A DNA stretch of 64,000 nt, taken from Agapanthus africanus (Eukaryota > Streptophyta > Magnoliopsida > Asparagales > Amaryllidaceae). The notes under the pieces were generated by a model. It saw only the letters and a program-made list of their open reading frames with translations, was not told the DNA's origin and searched no databases. The position numbers were made by a program, and so were the translations under genes. The stretch is from NCBI GenBank assembly GCA_030015575.1, contig CM057350.1, positions 523,210,959 to 523,274,958 on the forward strand. The letters are read 5' to 3'. Shown piece after piece: positions 34,404-46,199 of this stretch (the first letter of the stretch is position 1; every line of letters begins with the position of its first letter).

Positions 34404-35927
34404 TTTTCCTCCACCTTCACCCTCGAATTTCCATTTTTTTCCAAAACTTTATTTCAAATAAGTTTGGGGGTGTATATAATATGTAAATATAATAATAAGC
34501 AGGAACTCGCCGATATTATCAACCCATTTGGTGCAGCATGACAGTGAGGACACTGTCCATTGTAAGTTTGGGGGTATGTTCGGTAAGTTTTTCCTTTTGC
34601 ATTCATATGTATATTTCTGCATTGCATCTTTATATAAAAATTCATAAAAATTTGAAAATTTGAAAAAAAAAAAAAATTAGAAAAAAGAAAAACCCATAAA
34701 AATTGAAAAATTATAAAATTATAAAAATTAATGTATTCAATTCTGGTTAATTAACTTGAGTTTGATAAATAGGTTAACTGGCTAGGAAAAACTAAATCTT
34801 AGACTTAACAAATTAAAAACCCTAAAAATAACCTTTCTTAGAGTTTAACGGTAGAAAGTATATGTCTTTGTAGATTATTTAGAAATAGGCAAATTTTGGG
34901 TTCACTTCTTGGGCTAAGTCAAAACAAGGGATGAGTATTGATGTTCTTATTAGAGTATAAGTTTGAAAAATAGTTCCTAGCTTAAGTCTAAATTCTGAAA
35001 ATGTATACCCTACAACTTGCACAATCACGCACCTTGAAACTTGGAATAGTAGAAGAGACCTTGAAATACTCTTATCTAAAGTCCTTAGCACAATGAAAAT
35101 AAAAAGAAAAAAAGTGAATAAAGAAAAAAATGGACACTGGTTTTTGTGATTACTTAAGGCTGTAAAAATAGAAAAATATTTAGCGAGGGTGCTTCATCAC
35201 CTAGTGCCTTAGACCAACTGGTTTGGGAGCCACTGCTAAAAGCCTTGGGTGTTGCAAAACTAGGAAGTACGCTTTAAAACGCTAACGCATCTTGTAATCG
35301 GTTGTTGGTACCTCAAGAAGTATTAACAGTCGCATGAAGGATGTGAAAGCAAAAATTCACCAATTAATAAGTGCTTTGGACAATGGACGAGAGTACGATT
35401 GCTTGATTTGAATTTCCAAAGTGTAGGGGTGATATTTACACACACGTGGGGATATGTGATTAGAGTTTAGATAAGAGAGAGGAATGAAGAATAGAACTTG
35501 TATCTTTAATAGAGTTGATAGAAATTCCTAAGTGGAGATGGAACTCTAGAAGGAAAACTTAAGAAATGCCGAAAGCTAAGTAAGTCTATAGAACATATAT
35601 AATCTTAAGTTAGATGATAAGAAAGTGTGAAGAATACGGGTGGATAATTTGCGGGTCGACGATAATAGATTTCCTTGTTAGAAAACCTAATTAGAAAACA
35701 AAAGTCGAAAAAACCAAATTGATAGGATTTTGTGGGTGTAATCCGCTGAAAACCCTCAGGAGACAACACTCCTCCTACTAGGGACACCTAGAGGTTTAAC
35801 GGCTTGTTGCACGAGCTCAGTGCAATCGCGTTTCCCTGCGAAAGTACGGCTAGGTTAGATTTTTATCGAGACTAAGTAAAATAATAAGTTTGCTCGAGGG
35901 CGAGCAAAAGATAAGTTTGGGGATATT
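34404..35927 (+). other. Element G post-pol region, no env-like frame
   Basis: About 1.5 kb, A/T-rich, with no frame above 70 codons in sense. Athila relatives often carry an envelope-like frame here; none is visible. Three purine blocks aagtttgggg occur: 34460-34470, 34564-34574 and 35913-35922. The last precedes the LTR by five bases and is the likely plus-strand primer. Confidence 0.75.
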
Positions 35928-37301
35928 TGTTCATAACATAATATTCCATTTTGTATTCCCCATTCTTATGCATTTAAGAATAAAAACAGGTGCTTTTGAC
36001 CCATGTCTGCTACATGTTACAGGTTACAGGTTCTTGGAACGAAAACAGTGAAAAAGACAAAAGACGACACAAAAAGAGACTTTTGACCAACAAATAGGAG
36101 GATCTTAGTCAAGCCTAAAAACGAAGAATAGTTCTCAATCAATAAGGCAACTCAAGGTCCAAATTGTCATGGCAAACGGTTAAAGGATCGGTACAAGTGT
36201 TCACTGAAGTTCTGGAATCACTGCAGAAGCCCAAATGGAAAAATAAATGAATAAATGAAAATCCCAATGAAACCTGAAGCAGAACAGAAAAGCCCATCAG
36301 ATGACCTCACTAAAGGGCCGCGGAACCGCCGCCCAAGCCAACCCATGCCGCGGTTCCGCGGCCGTTTGAAGCCCTAGTGCGCAGGAAATTTTACCATAAC
36401 TTTTGGCGGCTTTGGAAAGATTTTTCTAGGGGTATATTTGTAATTGTAGACATGCGGAGCAATTGTAAACCTAGGGTTTCTATGTCCTATAAATAGAACC
36501 CAAATCCTTGTATTTTCTTATGCCTCTACTCATGAATAAAATTCTGTTTTCTTGAAGTTAGAGCGCATCAAAAGTAAGTAGGTTATTTTCCTTGCAGTAG
36601 TTGTAGTTTTTCATATCTGCTCTTATTTTCTCGCCTTAGTTTAAGTTAGTTAGTTTTTATTAACTTGCAGTAAATGTTTTCTCTCTTTAATAAAATCATG
36701 TCTTTCTTCATCCCCTCAATGAGCGAGTAGTTTCCTCGCTTGTTAGGGTTAGGAATAGGGAAGGATTTGAGAGATGAAGATCTCTCATCTCTTTTCGTTG
36801 CCAATCTTTTATGAATATTAGAACTCCATGCATACCTTCTTATTCCGCTCCCTACGGCACTCTACCCTCGAGGTAGCGGTGATTTCGTAGTCTAAAGGCC
36901 CGGATTTTAAGGTTTTCCATGGAGGTTAGGGTAAAGATTAAGAAAGGAAGGACAAGGATCTAGAGGAAGAATCAATCTTCCCAATCATCCTAATCCCCTT
37001 TGTTAAGATTTACCATAACACTAATATGACATCTTTAATAAAAAGGCAATGGAAAGAAATGTAGATCTTTGTTTACCAAATTTTCCCTAGACCTAATCCT
37101 AGCAAGTTTCTAATCCTAGTCTCATACAACTTCAATTTTTAGGTTTAATTATAAATCCAAACACCATTTGGAATTAACTCGTAAGAACTTAAAGGAGATT
37201 TACACATCCCTGTGGACCGACCCGTATTCACCGGCTAGCTTCATGCGACGCCGTTCTTGATTGCGGTAAATATTTTTGATCGACAAAACATCTCTTAATC
37301 A
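35928..37301 (+). repeat. Element G 3' LTR
   Basis: 1,374 bp, TGTTCATAAC to CTTAATCA, followed by GTGCA. Carries the intact equivalent of the copia B insertion site at 37282-37286. Confidence 0.96.
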
Positions 37302-37306
37302 GTGCA
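37302..37306 (+). other. Target-site duplication of element G, right
   Basis: GTGCA, identical to 16005-16009. Confidence 0.95.
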
Positions 37307-39707
37307 CAGTGTATTTATCTTATGGACGTTATCCTTGAGTTTCGTTATCTTTGTGTTGGCGCGGGAAAATTTAGCTTATGTTCTGTGTTTGTGAAATTTT
37401 AGGATCGCAAGCGGGAACTTCGGACGCTGCGAAGAAAGGGAAGCAGGAAGTCGGATTTTCTTAGCTCGAGATCATCGGTGAGTAGATTTAACATCTACGG
37501 GGAAATCGCCCGTATGGCGTTATGCGTCAGGCTGGATATGGTATTATAGCTGCATGTTTATACGCATATGACTTGACTGCGCATGAGCGTCATTGCATAT
37601 TACTACCGGTTGTGACTTGGTACCTATTGGACACAACACCATTACTGATGGTCCATATTGCACGAGCACAAATTGTATGCTACACACACACCGTCGGTAA
37701 TTGCCATGACACGCACTACATATATACATATGTGATATTGTATCGGTTATTATTATTGAGACAGTGATTCTTATTCCGTTGCGTATATGAAATGTAGTAT
37801 ACATGCTATACCTACATGCTTACACATACCTTGCTATACCTATATGTACATTATGCATACAAACTTACATATACACCCACATAGCTTGCTATAGCTACAT
37901 ATACCCCTAAGTGGTATTGTATTGTCATTTGACATTGAGACATTGATTATTGTGCTATCGCGCTTATGAAATGCATCATACATACTTGCTTACATGTAGA
38001 CACATATATCTTGCTATAGTTACATGTACACCTCATATGATGCTGCACTTGATTTCGGAGGACTTGGGAACCGCATGATATATTTTAAAACTGGATTCAT
38101 TTAAAAGAGCGGTTTTCCCTTAATATGCTCATATTGCTGTTTTATGTTGCATATATCAGTTTTCATGGATTTACGCATTGAGATATGGATTTCATGTGAT
38201 TTATGGATTTGAGAATCGTAGGGGTATTTCAAGAAATTTATGTATTGTTTGAATGCCGGTTTCTCGTGATATGATATTTCAGTGCGTCCACCATGAGTTT
38301 TCTCGGTTCTGAGGCTTGTGTTAGAAACCCGATTCGAGGAGCGGTAGGCACCGTCTGCGGGTACATGGTGGACCCGGTATGGTTCCCCGGGGCAAGATAT
38401 GATTTTCGTGGTATAGACGATGGGCCTGGCAGGAGGGCTAGTACCTACCGGTGATAGTATTTAGACTCGGCGGTTATCTAGGGGATACCGACTAGAGTCG
38501 AGAGATGGATATGGGCCGATCCGGACTGACGGAGCCCGAGGGCCAATCCGGACTGACGGAGCTCGATATATGAGGATTTACGTGTTGATGCTGGACACGG
38601 GTTTCATGATGTTTCGGGTGTCGATGTTGGACACTCAGGTTCCATGATTTTGATGTGTCGTTGAGGGACACACACACACATATACAGGCATATGTTTTCA
38701 TGTTGTTTCGGGTGTCGGAGTTGGACACTCAGGTTCCATGAGACTTACAGGATATGAGGGCCGATTTGAGGATGCGGTACCTGAGGTATTGGGATTTGGG
38801 GTGTCGTTTATGGACAACAGTATTTTTCCATGATGATGATTCATTGATGATGTTATGTTGTATCCCATACCCAGCATTTATTTGATATGCATTTTTATTC
38901 ATATGGATGTAGTACCCTGATGGTGTACCTTGATCATGATTGTTGCATATCTATATTGCCATACTTATGCTATCAGATTACATGTGATAGATTTATCGCT
39001 GTTCATGCATACTTGCGATTACAGTATGATGTTATTTACTATTCACGAGTTGGCAACTCACCCCCGTTGTGCCACAGTGTTTTGCAGGATTTATCCTCAG
39101 AGTAGTCGCGACAGGGCTTCTTATTATCTCTACATTTACGGATACCGCTACGGTTGGCTGCGAGGTCTTTTGCTATAGGTGGGTTTTGCGGTTATCCGAT
39201 GATGTTCATTATTTATCTTTTGTATCTAGTACTCTCCATCTACCACTTCATGTATTTGACTTAGAGACGAGTTGTGAGGATCGATGTTGTATATTTTTGT
39301 GACTCTAGGTGACGTGCTCGTGGGAGCCGGCCTTGTTATAAAGTTTTACCTCCTTATACTGTTTTCATTTATATTTCTTCGCTACGACGTCGTATATATA
39401 CTTGTGGTGGTTGTTTTTGCCGTTGGGCGTGATTTGCTCCCGTTTGGGATTCTTTATTTATAATCTATGTTGTACCCGTTTTCGGGGCTACTTTTTACAA
39501 AGGAGGTGCTGCCGAAATTTTTAAGAAAGTAAATTTAAGTTTAAAGATTTTTACTTGAGATTTCCGAAGTTTTTTATTTATGTTTTCTCCACTTATCACT
39601 TTTTGGGGTGGTTTAGATTTTTGGGTTTCGGCTTACTTAAATTGCGTACGCCTGTTGACGTCACGTGGTTTAAGTGCCGGTCACGTGCCTAAATTTGGGT
39701 CGTGACA
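37307..39707 (+). repeat. Element E 3' LTR, right segment
   Basis: Continues 14750-16009 after removal of G. It ends in aaatttgggtcgtgaca at 39707, a typical end for long chromovirus LTRs, so the whole LTR is about 3,661 bp. F gag coding follows at once. No gene is seen. Internal repeats at 38511-38790 are listed separately. Confidence 0.75.
38511..38790 (+). repeat. Tandem repeats inside the E LTR
   Basis: Two copies of a roughly 25-bp block with atccggactgacggagc (near 38519 and 38546), and two copies of a 37-bp block beginning gtttcgggtgtcg and ending ggttccatga (38611-38647; 38705-38741), with a related ggggtgtcg block near 38796. Confidence 0.75.
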
Positions 39708-42700
39708 TGAACATTCTCACAGTTCTTCTCCTCCTCTTCTTTTCTAGAAGCGGAGTCTTTGAAGAGAGGTTTGAGGGTTGTTTCATCCTCAGAATCGCTC
39801 CCGAATGTAAGAATTGGAGGTTTTCCTCCATCCAAACCGGTATGAACCATATGACAGTTGCCAGTCGTTTCTTCATGAGTGTTCATCCCACTATTTTACT
39901 ATCGACGAGCACGAGTTTCGCGCTTCATCCTCTTGAAGTATTTATGATGGGCAATGTATCCTTGCCACCACTTCTTGAAGGCACTGCATTCCTCGATGGT
40001 GTGGGTGACCCTTCGATGATATAGGAAGTAGTTTGGATGTGATTCTTCTCAATCGAGGCATATGACCCCGGGAGTGTTCTTTATGAGAAGTGGTAGCTTC
40101 ATCCCCATTGACAGGGCTTTGGTGAACCGCTTCTCTGTTTTGAGCCTACTCTTATTTGTGGCGGGTGTGCTTTGGTTAGGTTGGTGTACTTTATGACTCA
40201 TTCTCGCTGCAGCTTCTTTATCCAGACGCTGACGCTTAGCCTTTTCGCATATGGTTGTCTCGCGTTCTCGACCGACTTTGGTTTTTTGAAAGGATTCATT
40301 TAGCAGCCTCTCAATCGGGTCTTCTTCTGGAAGTTTCGGGGATTTTAGCGCTAATTCTGCCCCCAATTCCTCTGCGTTGTTTACTGATGCTGAGGGAGCC
40401 TCTTGGTCATATAACGACGAATGGGCGACCAGGTGGCGCTGATTCTGCCCCCAGTTCCTCTGCATTGTTTTCTGACGCTGAGGGAGCCTCTTTGTCATAT
40501 AACAACGAATGAGAGACCATGTGGCAACTTGCTACACGGTCTTCAGTGTCTTTTGATGAGTCATTTCCCTCATCATTGTCTCTATCTTCATCCTCAAGAA
40601 TATGCTTAAGGAGTTCTTCGAGCGTGACCGGTGTCCTTTCCTTCTTGTTATACTCCTCCAGCGCATCTATGTATTTTTGTAGATCTGTGTGCTTTGTCAT
40701 CATACTCGGCAGGTTGCATAGGCTTCTTGTTCTTCTTCTTTTTCTTCGAAGACTTCGAAGGCTTGACTTAGGGTTTTTTCCCTTTGTCGACAACTATCAG
40801 TGCGGGACGAGGTTTTAGCATCCCTTCGATTATTTCGGGTTCAAGTGGGCTTTTCCACCTGACTGCCGGATATGCTTGTAGATCATTCATCATTCTTTTG
40901 TTTTTTGCTGAAAGAACGACTTCCCATGGAGTTTCTTCCACGAGTGAGCATGATGCCCCATGCGCATCCACCTTTTTGGGAGTGTGCTTCTGGGGTGGGT
41001 TTACCTTCCATTTATCAGACAACATGAATTTTCCCTGTTGATACTGGTCCTCGATCCAGTTTTTGAAGACATAGTAATCCTCAATTGCGTAGCTCACCAT
41101 TCTGTGATAGGAACAGTAATTAGGGTTGTTGATGTCGCCGGATTGCACTGGATGCCTCGGGTCTGGCAATGTGATGAGTTTATTATGCATTGCCAATTCG
41201 AACAGTCTCCTCGTTTTATCACGTGGAAACGAGTAAGCAGGTGCTAGCCTTTCTTCCAAGGAAAGGCGTAGACACACGTTGTTTTGGTGAGCAGCTGGTT
41301 TTGGGCCACTCGGCTATTGTTGCATGTTAGCGACGAAGGACGCCTTTCCTTTACCCTTAGTATTTCGAGGATCCTTATTTGAGGATGAAGGCCCATGGCC
41401 CATATGGTCCATTCAGGCCAGTTTGTCTATCAGAGCCTGAAAGGTTATGGGCTTGAAGAATGTCCTGAATTGGGATATGGTCGTTTGAGGATCAAGGGTC
41501 CCGATGAACATGCCTACGGCTGGAGACTCTTCAATGCGTTGTTCTCACTTAGACTACAGGTTTCACCACCGGATCACGTATTGGACCCATGTTTCTCCTG
41601 GCTTTACCCTGTCATTGATTAATGCCGTGATCAGAGTGCGTTCGCTCGCATTGGCGAACCGCTGTGTGAACAGCAGCTCCATTTTTGCAAATGTTTTCAC
41701 GGAGTCATTTGGGAGATCCGAGTACCATTCGAAGGCTATTTTTGACAAGCTGACAACGAACTGGCGAAGCAACAGTTTGTCGCCGCCTCCAGTGTTGCCA
41801 CACAGAGCTCTAAATTGCACGACGTGTTGGTGAGGGTTGCATATTCCTTTGTAGACATAGAACTTGGGGATCATATATTCCGGAGGGTATTTGATTTGAT
41901 CATACCAGCCTGGATATGGTCGTCCGGTTCTGACAATTTGGCTGGCGGCTTCATTTGCTTGGTGAGCTCTTCTTTGTTGAGCAATGTAATCATCCAGGGC
42001 GGCTTTGGAGATCGTTTCCCCCTTGGACGCTGATAAGGCCGGAGGAGGGTTTGTTGTTTCCCCTTTGTCATCCTCGAGGATTATCGGCGGATCTTCAACT
42101 GAGGGTTTCGGTTGGATCATCATTCCAAATATGTCTTGGAATAAGAGATCCATCTGCTTTATGTTAGCAGCTTGCTCAGCAGTCTTTTTGTCCATTCTCT
42201 CGGGCATCCTTCGTAGAAAATCTGTATCGTCTCTTGCTTTTAGCGCTGTTCGGCCTCTTTATCTAGACTTTCTTTCTGTCCGCTAAGTGCCGTCATTTTG
42301 TTCAGTATTTCTTGGAGCTTTTGTTGTTTCTCCTGAGCCTTTGTCAACGATCGAGTTTGCGGTTGGTGACTCACCGAAGCACGTTTCTCTTCTTTCCCAT
42401 TGGTCATATAGAATGTATGTACGATTATACCCCCAGACTTGGGGAGTTTAGATCCATCGCCTTTGGAATTTTCCATGGGCGGTAGAGTTTTCTCCAGCCT
42501 TGTTCTATTATTAGAGATTAGAGTTGAAGGAGCCGTTGTGACAGGCACATGTTTAGGAGAAGTCCCCCATTGTATGGTGGAGGAGTGGTCTTTTTCCTGT
42601 CGGACCTTCGATTTCTTTGGTTGACGAGAGTAGTTTTTGTCAATTACGGAGTCTTGAACTTTTCTCCAGACCCTATGAATTTGAGAGAAAAGCCGTTGGT

Positions 42701-43600
42701 AAGGCCGCTCCGACTTTTCCTGCACTGTAGCTTTTGCAGGTGGGGGTGATTTCTTTAGCACCGTCGTTGGAGAGTTTTTACGCACCCTCCTAAGCGGTTC
42801 CAAAGTGTTCCCGATTGGAACAACAGTGTCGACCTCCACCATAGGAACTGGTGGGGTACATCCAAAGGGTGAGTTGTCCCCAGCCTATCTTATTCGATGC
42901 CAGTGGTGATGTCGGGCGTGCCTCGCTGAGGGGACCGCCTCAATTTTGGAAGCGGCATCATCATACCCCCGGCTTTGCTGAGGGGTTTCAATCGGTGTCA
43001 TCCTGTTGAAGACTAACGTCCTTGATGGAGTTTGAGGAGAGCCGGTCAATCTTCTGAAGACTGATCGTTTGATGGGCGAAGCACCTTTGACGGCTTCGTC
43101 TGTAGAAGGAGTCGGGAGGGCTAGCCGTTTTGGGGTAGATCCTTTTGGAATCACAGGCTTCTTTATGAGCCCGTTTGAGTTCTTGCTCAGCCTGTTGAAG
43201 ACTGAGACGCCAGAGTTTGACGGCTTGCTGATGGGGGCCGTCGTGGTTGCCAGTCGATCGAAGCCGACCTTCTAAGAGCTTCTTCCTGCAGTGTTGAGGC
43301 ACCGAAATGCACAAGTGGAAGCATTGTTCCGAAGAACAGTCCGGTAATGGCTTGTGTAACCTGCTCCACCGGCATTGAGAAAATAGATGCCTCGTTGGGC
43401 CCATAGGTCACTCCTTTAGTTGAAATGGAGCGGGAGTTGCTGTTGCATGAGGTGCAGTTGAGAGCCATTGATTTTCTGCATAGGAGAAAGACACCAAGTT
43501 TTAGTACCTCGAATCCAAGGGCAACCAAAGCGAACCGCGATTTTGTTCGTGAAACACGACACACAAAATGTGGAGTGGAAAGAGAGAAAGGTCCCACCGG
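39708..43600 (-). pseudogene. Element F gag (Ty3/gypsy, probably Tat type), interrupted
   Basis: Minus-strand pieces in several frames. The N-terminal part, near 43480-43190, contains STKGVTYGPNEASIFSMP. 42842-42240 is charged, with no domain. 42207-41563 holds the capsid-like core: YPPEYMIPKFYVYKGICNPH, LLLRQFVVSLSKIAFEWYSD and AKMELLFTQRFANASER. 41277-40768 has NPNYCSYHRMVSYAIEDYY, a knuckle-like motif with its last Cys replaced, and near 40000-39900 a second one, NYFLYHRRVTHTIEECSAFK. The gag is cut at 39708 by the end of the E LTR; its protease and polymerase are not in the window. Frameshifts make it non-functional. Placement in Tat rests on the capsid style and paired knuckle-like motifs. 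Confidence 0.75.
40351..40526 (-). repeat. 88-bp tandem duplication in F gag
   Basis: Two adjacent copies (about 40351-40438 and 40439-40526) both translating to a module ending EAPSASxNNAEELGAE on the minus strand; they differ at several bases, so the duplication is not recent. Confidence 0.75.
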
Positions 43601-44590
43601 GCATGCCAGAATTTGTTTACCGCCAAAAAACCGGACCGAGGCGTTGGGACGGCTAGCCTAAATTTCGGGGCAGATTCTATTTAGATATATCCATCCACCT
43701 CTCCGAAGATACTAAGTTGATTTATGGCACCGTATATCGGAGATTTGAATAGATGCGACTGATGTAGCAGACTTTATCAGATTCCCCCTCATTTGTGAGG
43801 GGTTTTTGATTGTGGGGACGCTCTTCCCTATAGGCGCAATCCCTACAGTTAATTACGTTACCGTGTTGCGATAACAACTTTCTCTTGCTCCAGAAGGTCA
43901 CTTCGTGTCATGTGTTATTTTGTTTTTATGAGATTGCCCGTGGATTGTATAGGGAGATTAATTTATGTCGTCGCCCGTAGGGCGCGGATTAGTCCAAATC
44001 CATATATTTTAGATTTGGGTTTGAGTCAAGGATTTTCTTGACGGGGTCCATGTTGGTTGCTTGGTTTATCAACGGGAATGAACTTAGGACGCAGATCTCA
44101 TATAAATGAGGCCCATCTGTTCATGGGATACTTGGGTTTGATCTAAGGATCGTTAGTCATATTTGAGACTAAGATCAACTTAGAAACAAATGAGCCTATG
44201 GGCCTAATTATATTAGTTTAAGGACATCGCGGTCCATTATCGCCGTGTTTAGGGTGAATGTTAGTTTAAGAATATCTCGGTCCAACATTCTCATTTTAGG
44301 GACAAAGGAAGAGGAGTTGTTTGTTATTAGGACCCGCCATCTCTCTGAAGACGTTGAGGAATTACAACGACATATACCAGCGGTGTGAAAAGATATACCC
44401 TTGAACCATATCCCGTATTTGAGTGAAAGAATCGTGGTGGATCATCCAAGAATCATTAGTCTTGTTTGAGACTAAGATTAACTTAGAAGATATGAGATGA
44501 AGATCGTCAATCATGTACAGGACTAAGATCAGTTTGGATATTAGTTTGAATATCACGAATATAAGCTTAGCCAATTTAGGCTAAGATTGG
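43601..44590. other. Leader or LTR-like DNA right of F gag, no gene
   Basis: About 1 kb without a credible gene and no primer-binding site I could recognise. It repeats the phrase gactaagatcaacttagaa with variants near 44166, 44470 and 44521. It probably belongs to the 5' part of element F, but this is inference from position. Confidence 0.4.
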
Positions 44591-44820
44591 GTTTTTGTAA
44601 CACCCAGCAGTGCTAAGCACTCGGTTGCATATAGCGCTCACGTGTATATCACGTGAGGCGCTATAATAGTACTAAGCACTAATTTTTCTCTGGCGTTCAC
44701 GTGTATTTTACGTGAGGCGCTGAGCTTTTGGCCTTGAGCGCTCACGTGCTTTTCACGTAAGGCGCTGAGCTTTTGGCCTTGGGAGCTCACGTGCTTTTCA
44801 CGTGAGGCGCTGTTTTTTTT
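44591..44820. repeat. G-box palindrome array
   Basis: At least four consecutive units of a dyad around CACGTG: arms CTCACGTG and CACGTGAG with centre TATAT at 44637-44657, then units near 44690, 44740 and 44790 with centres of similar length, each followed by ggcgctg(agcttttggcctt). Outer AGCG/GCGCT bases extend the pairing. No coding. Confidence 0.85.
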
Positions 44821-45440
44821 AGAGATTTAACCACTGTTGATATTTGTAGAGAACTTAAATCTCTGTTAATGGCATTTTGACCATTAACGATCACCGAGAT
44901 CACTATTTTGAGGATCTTGGATCGGGTTCTTTTAAGAACTAAGTTCTTGATTTGAAGGAACTAAGTTTCTGAAGTATTATGGACTCCATCTTCTTTCTTT
45001 TCAATTTTGTTTTTCCCTGAATCTTTGATTCTCGAGAACAAGATCTTCCTGATGGGAATTAAATTCTCAACTTATTGGAGACTTGTCTTGTGAATCTCTG
45101 ATCCAAAGAAAGAACTAAGTTCTTGAGAAGGGTTAAACCTTTAGATAGGTAAAGGAGATATTTTGATCTCTGCCTTTTTCTTCACCTAGGGTTTTGAGGA
45201 GGAAGAGCTTTCTTCTTTTCTGAGAATTAAATTCTCTGTTGTTTTTTGTGGAACCTTTTGAGAGCCCTCTGTATTTTTATAGAAGCTTATAGGGTGGTCT
45301 CCTTTCTCTTTTTATCCCATTCACCCTTTTCTTTTCATCTCTTTGTTCCTATATATAGGAGAAATAAAAAAATCAATTTGTTGAGAAAATCTCTCATTGA
45401 GAGATCATGATTGATTTCATAATTAATCAAAATGATATTT
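44821..45440. other. Non-coding region with scattered dyads
   Basis: No gene. Contains dyads such as GTTAATGG...CCATTAAC near 44862-44885, GAGAAT-TAA-ATTCTC near 45220, and GTTCTT-TTA-AGAAC near 44927. A (T/C)-rich stretch lies near 45300-45340. Confidence 0.5.
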
Positions 45441-46135
45441 TAGACCAATTGGTGAATTTTATTCACCGTTGAATTTTTAATCTAAAGCCTCTCTGTTTAA
45501 CAGAGAAGATTTCTTATTTGTTTAACAAGATTAGCAAATATTTTTCTAAGATAGAATTTTATTCTATCATATGAATATCTTGTTAGTTTAATAAGATTAG
45601 AATTTTATTATATCATATGAATATCTTGTTAGTTTAAAAAGATTAGAATTTTATTCTATCATATGAATATCTTATTAGTTTAACATGATTAGGAAGATAT
45701 TTTCTTAACATAAAATTTAATTCTATTATATGAATATCTTGTTAGTTTAACAAGATTAGGAAAATATTTTCCTAATATAGAATTTTATTCTATCACAAGA
45801 TTAGGAAGATATTTTCCTAATATAGAATTTTATTCTATCAGGTGATCGATGAGTGATTTTATAATCACCGTTGGATTTTTGATCCAAGGGTCCTCTGTTT
45901 AACATAGAGAATCTTTCCAGTTTAAGAAAGATTATGGAAATATTTCCCACATAGAATTTAATTCTATCAGATGGTTTAATTGGTGATATTTTATCACCAT
46001 TGGATTTTAAATCCAAGATTCTCTGTTAGAGAAAGATCTTTCCATATTAGAAAGATCAGGGAAAATATTTCCCAAATAGAATTTAATTCTATCACATAGA
46101 ATTTAATTCTATCTGATGGGATCATTTTAAATTGG
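45441..46135. repeat. A/T-rich dyad-rich tandem repeats
   Basis: Repeating units of roughly 60-75 bp built from tagaattttattctatca, aatatcttgttagtttaaca and aagattaggaagatattttc. Many are perfect dyads with 3-nt centres: GGTGAAT/ATTCACC at 45451-45467, TCTCTGT/ACAGAGA at 45490-45506, ATAGAAT/ATTCTAT several times, GGTGATA/TATCACC at 45982-45998, GGGAAA/TTTCCC near 46055. No coding. Confidence 0.85.
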
Positions 46136-46136
46136 G

Positions 46137-46163
46137 GCGCTCACATGCTTTGCATGTGAGCGC
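46137..46163. repeat. Perfect 12-bp-arm palindrome, TTT centre
   Basis: Left arm GCGCTCACATGC, centre TTT, right arm exact complement. Homologous dyads with other arm bases lie at 56661-56687 and 56738-56766 on the far side of copia C. Confidence 0.92.
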
Positions 46164-46194
46164 TGCTAAAGAATACGGCAAGAGAACTCACGTG

Positions 46195-46199
46195 TTTAA
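46195..46199 (+). other. Target-site duplication of copia C, left
   Basis: TTTAA, repeated at 56583-56587. The target was the centre of a CACGTG palindrome. Confidence 0.95.

Larger units (their letters stand above)
16010..37301 (+). mobile_element. Element G: Athila-like Ty3/gypsy element carrying copia B
   Basis: Bounded by GTGCA duplications. LTRs of 1,374 bp (16010-17368 plus 27543-27557, split by copia B; and 35928-37301) differ at about 16 positions by my count (1.2%). A tRNA-Asp primer site follows the 5' LTR. Gag-pol 28668-34403 has Athila features (LLDLGASVNLLP protease, TTLRSGK linker). No env-like frame follows. Four lesions break an otherwise nearly complete coding region. Confidence 0.95.

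Noticed and set aside
34404-35927. Envelope-like gene of an Athila element
   Set aside because: No sense frame above about 70 codons and no signal or membrane segments.
42988-43404. Separate small genes on both strands around F gag
   Set aside because: They are overlapping frames of one decayed gag region; no independent start, domain or conservation is visible.
44591-44820. CRISPR-like array
   Set aside because: Units are palindromes with variable spacers in plant retrotransposon DNA; no cas gene and no constant repeat with unique spacers.
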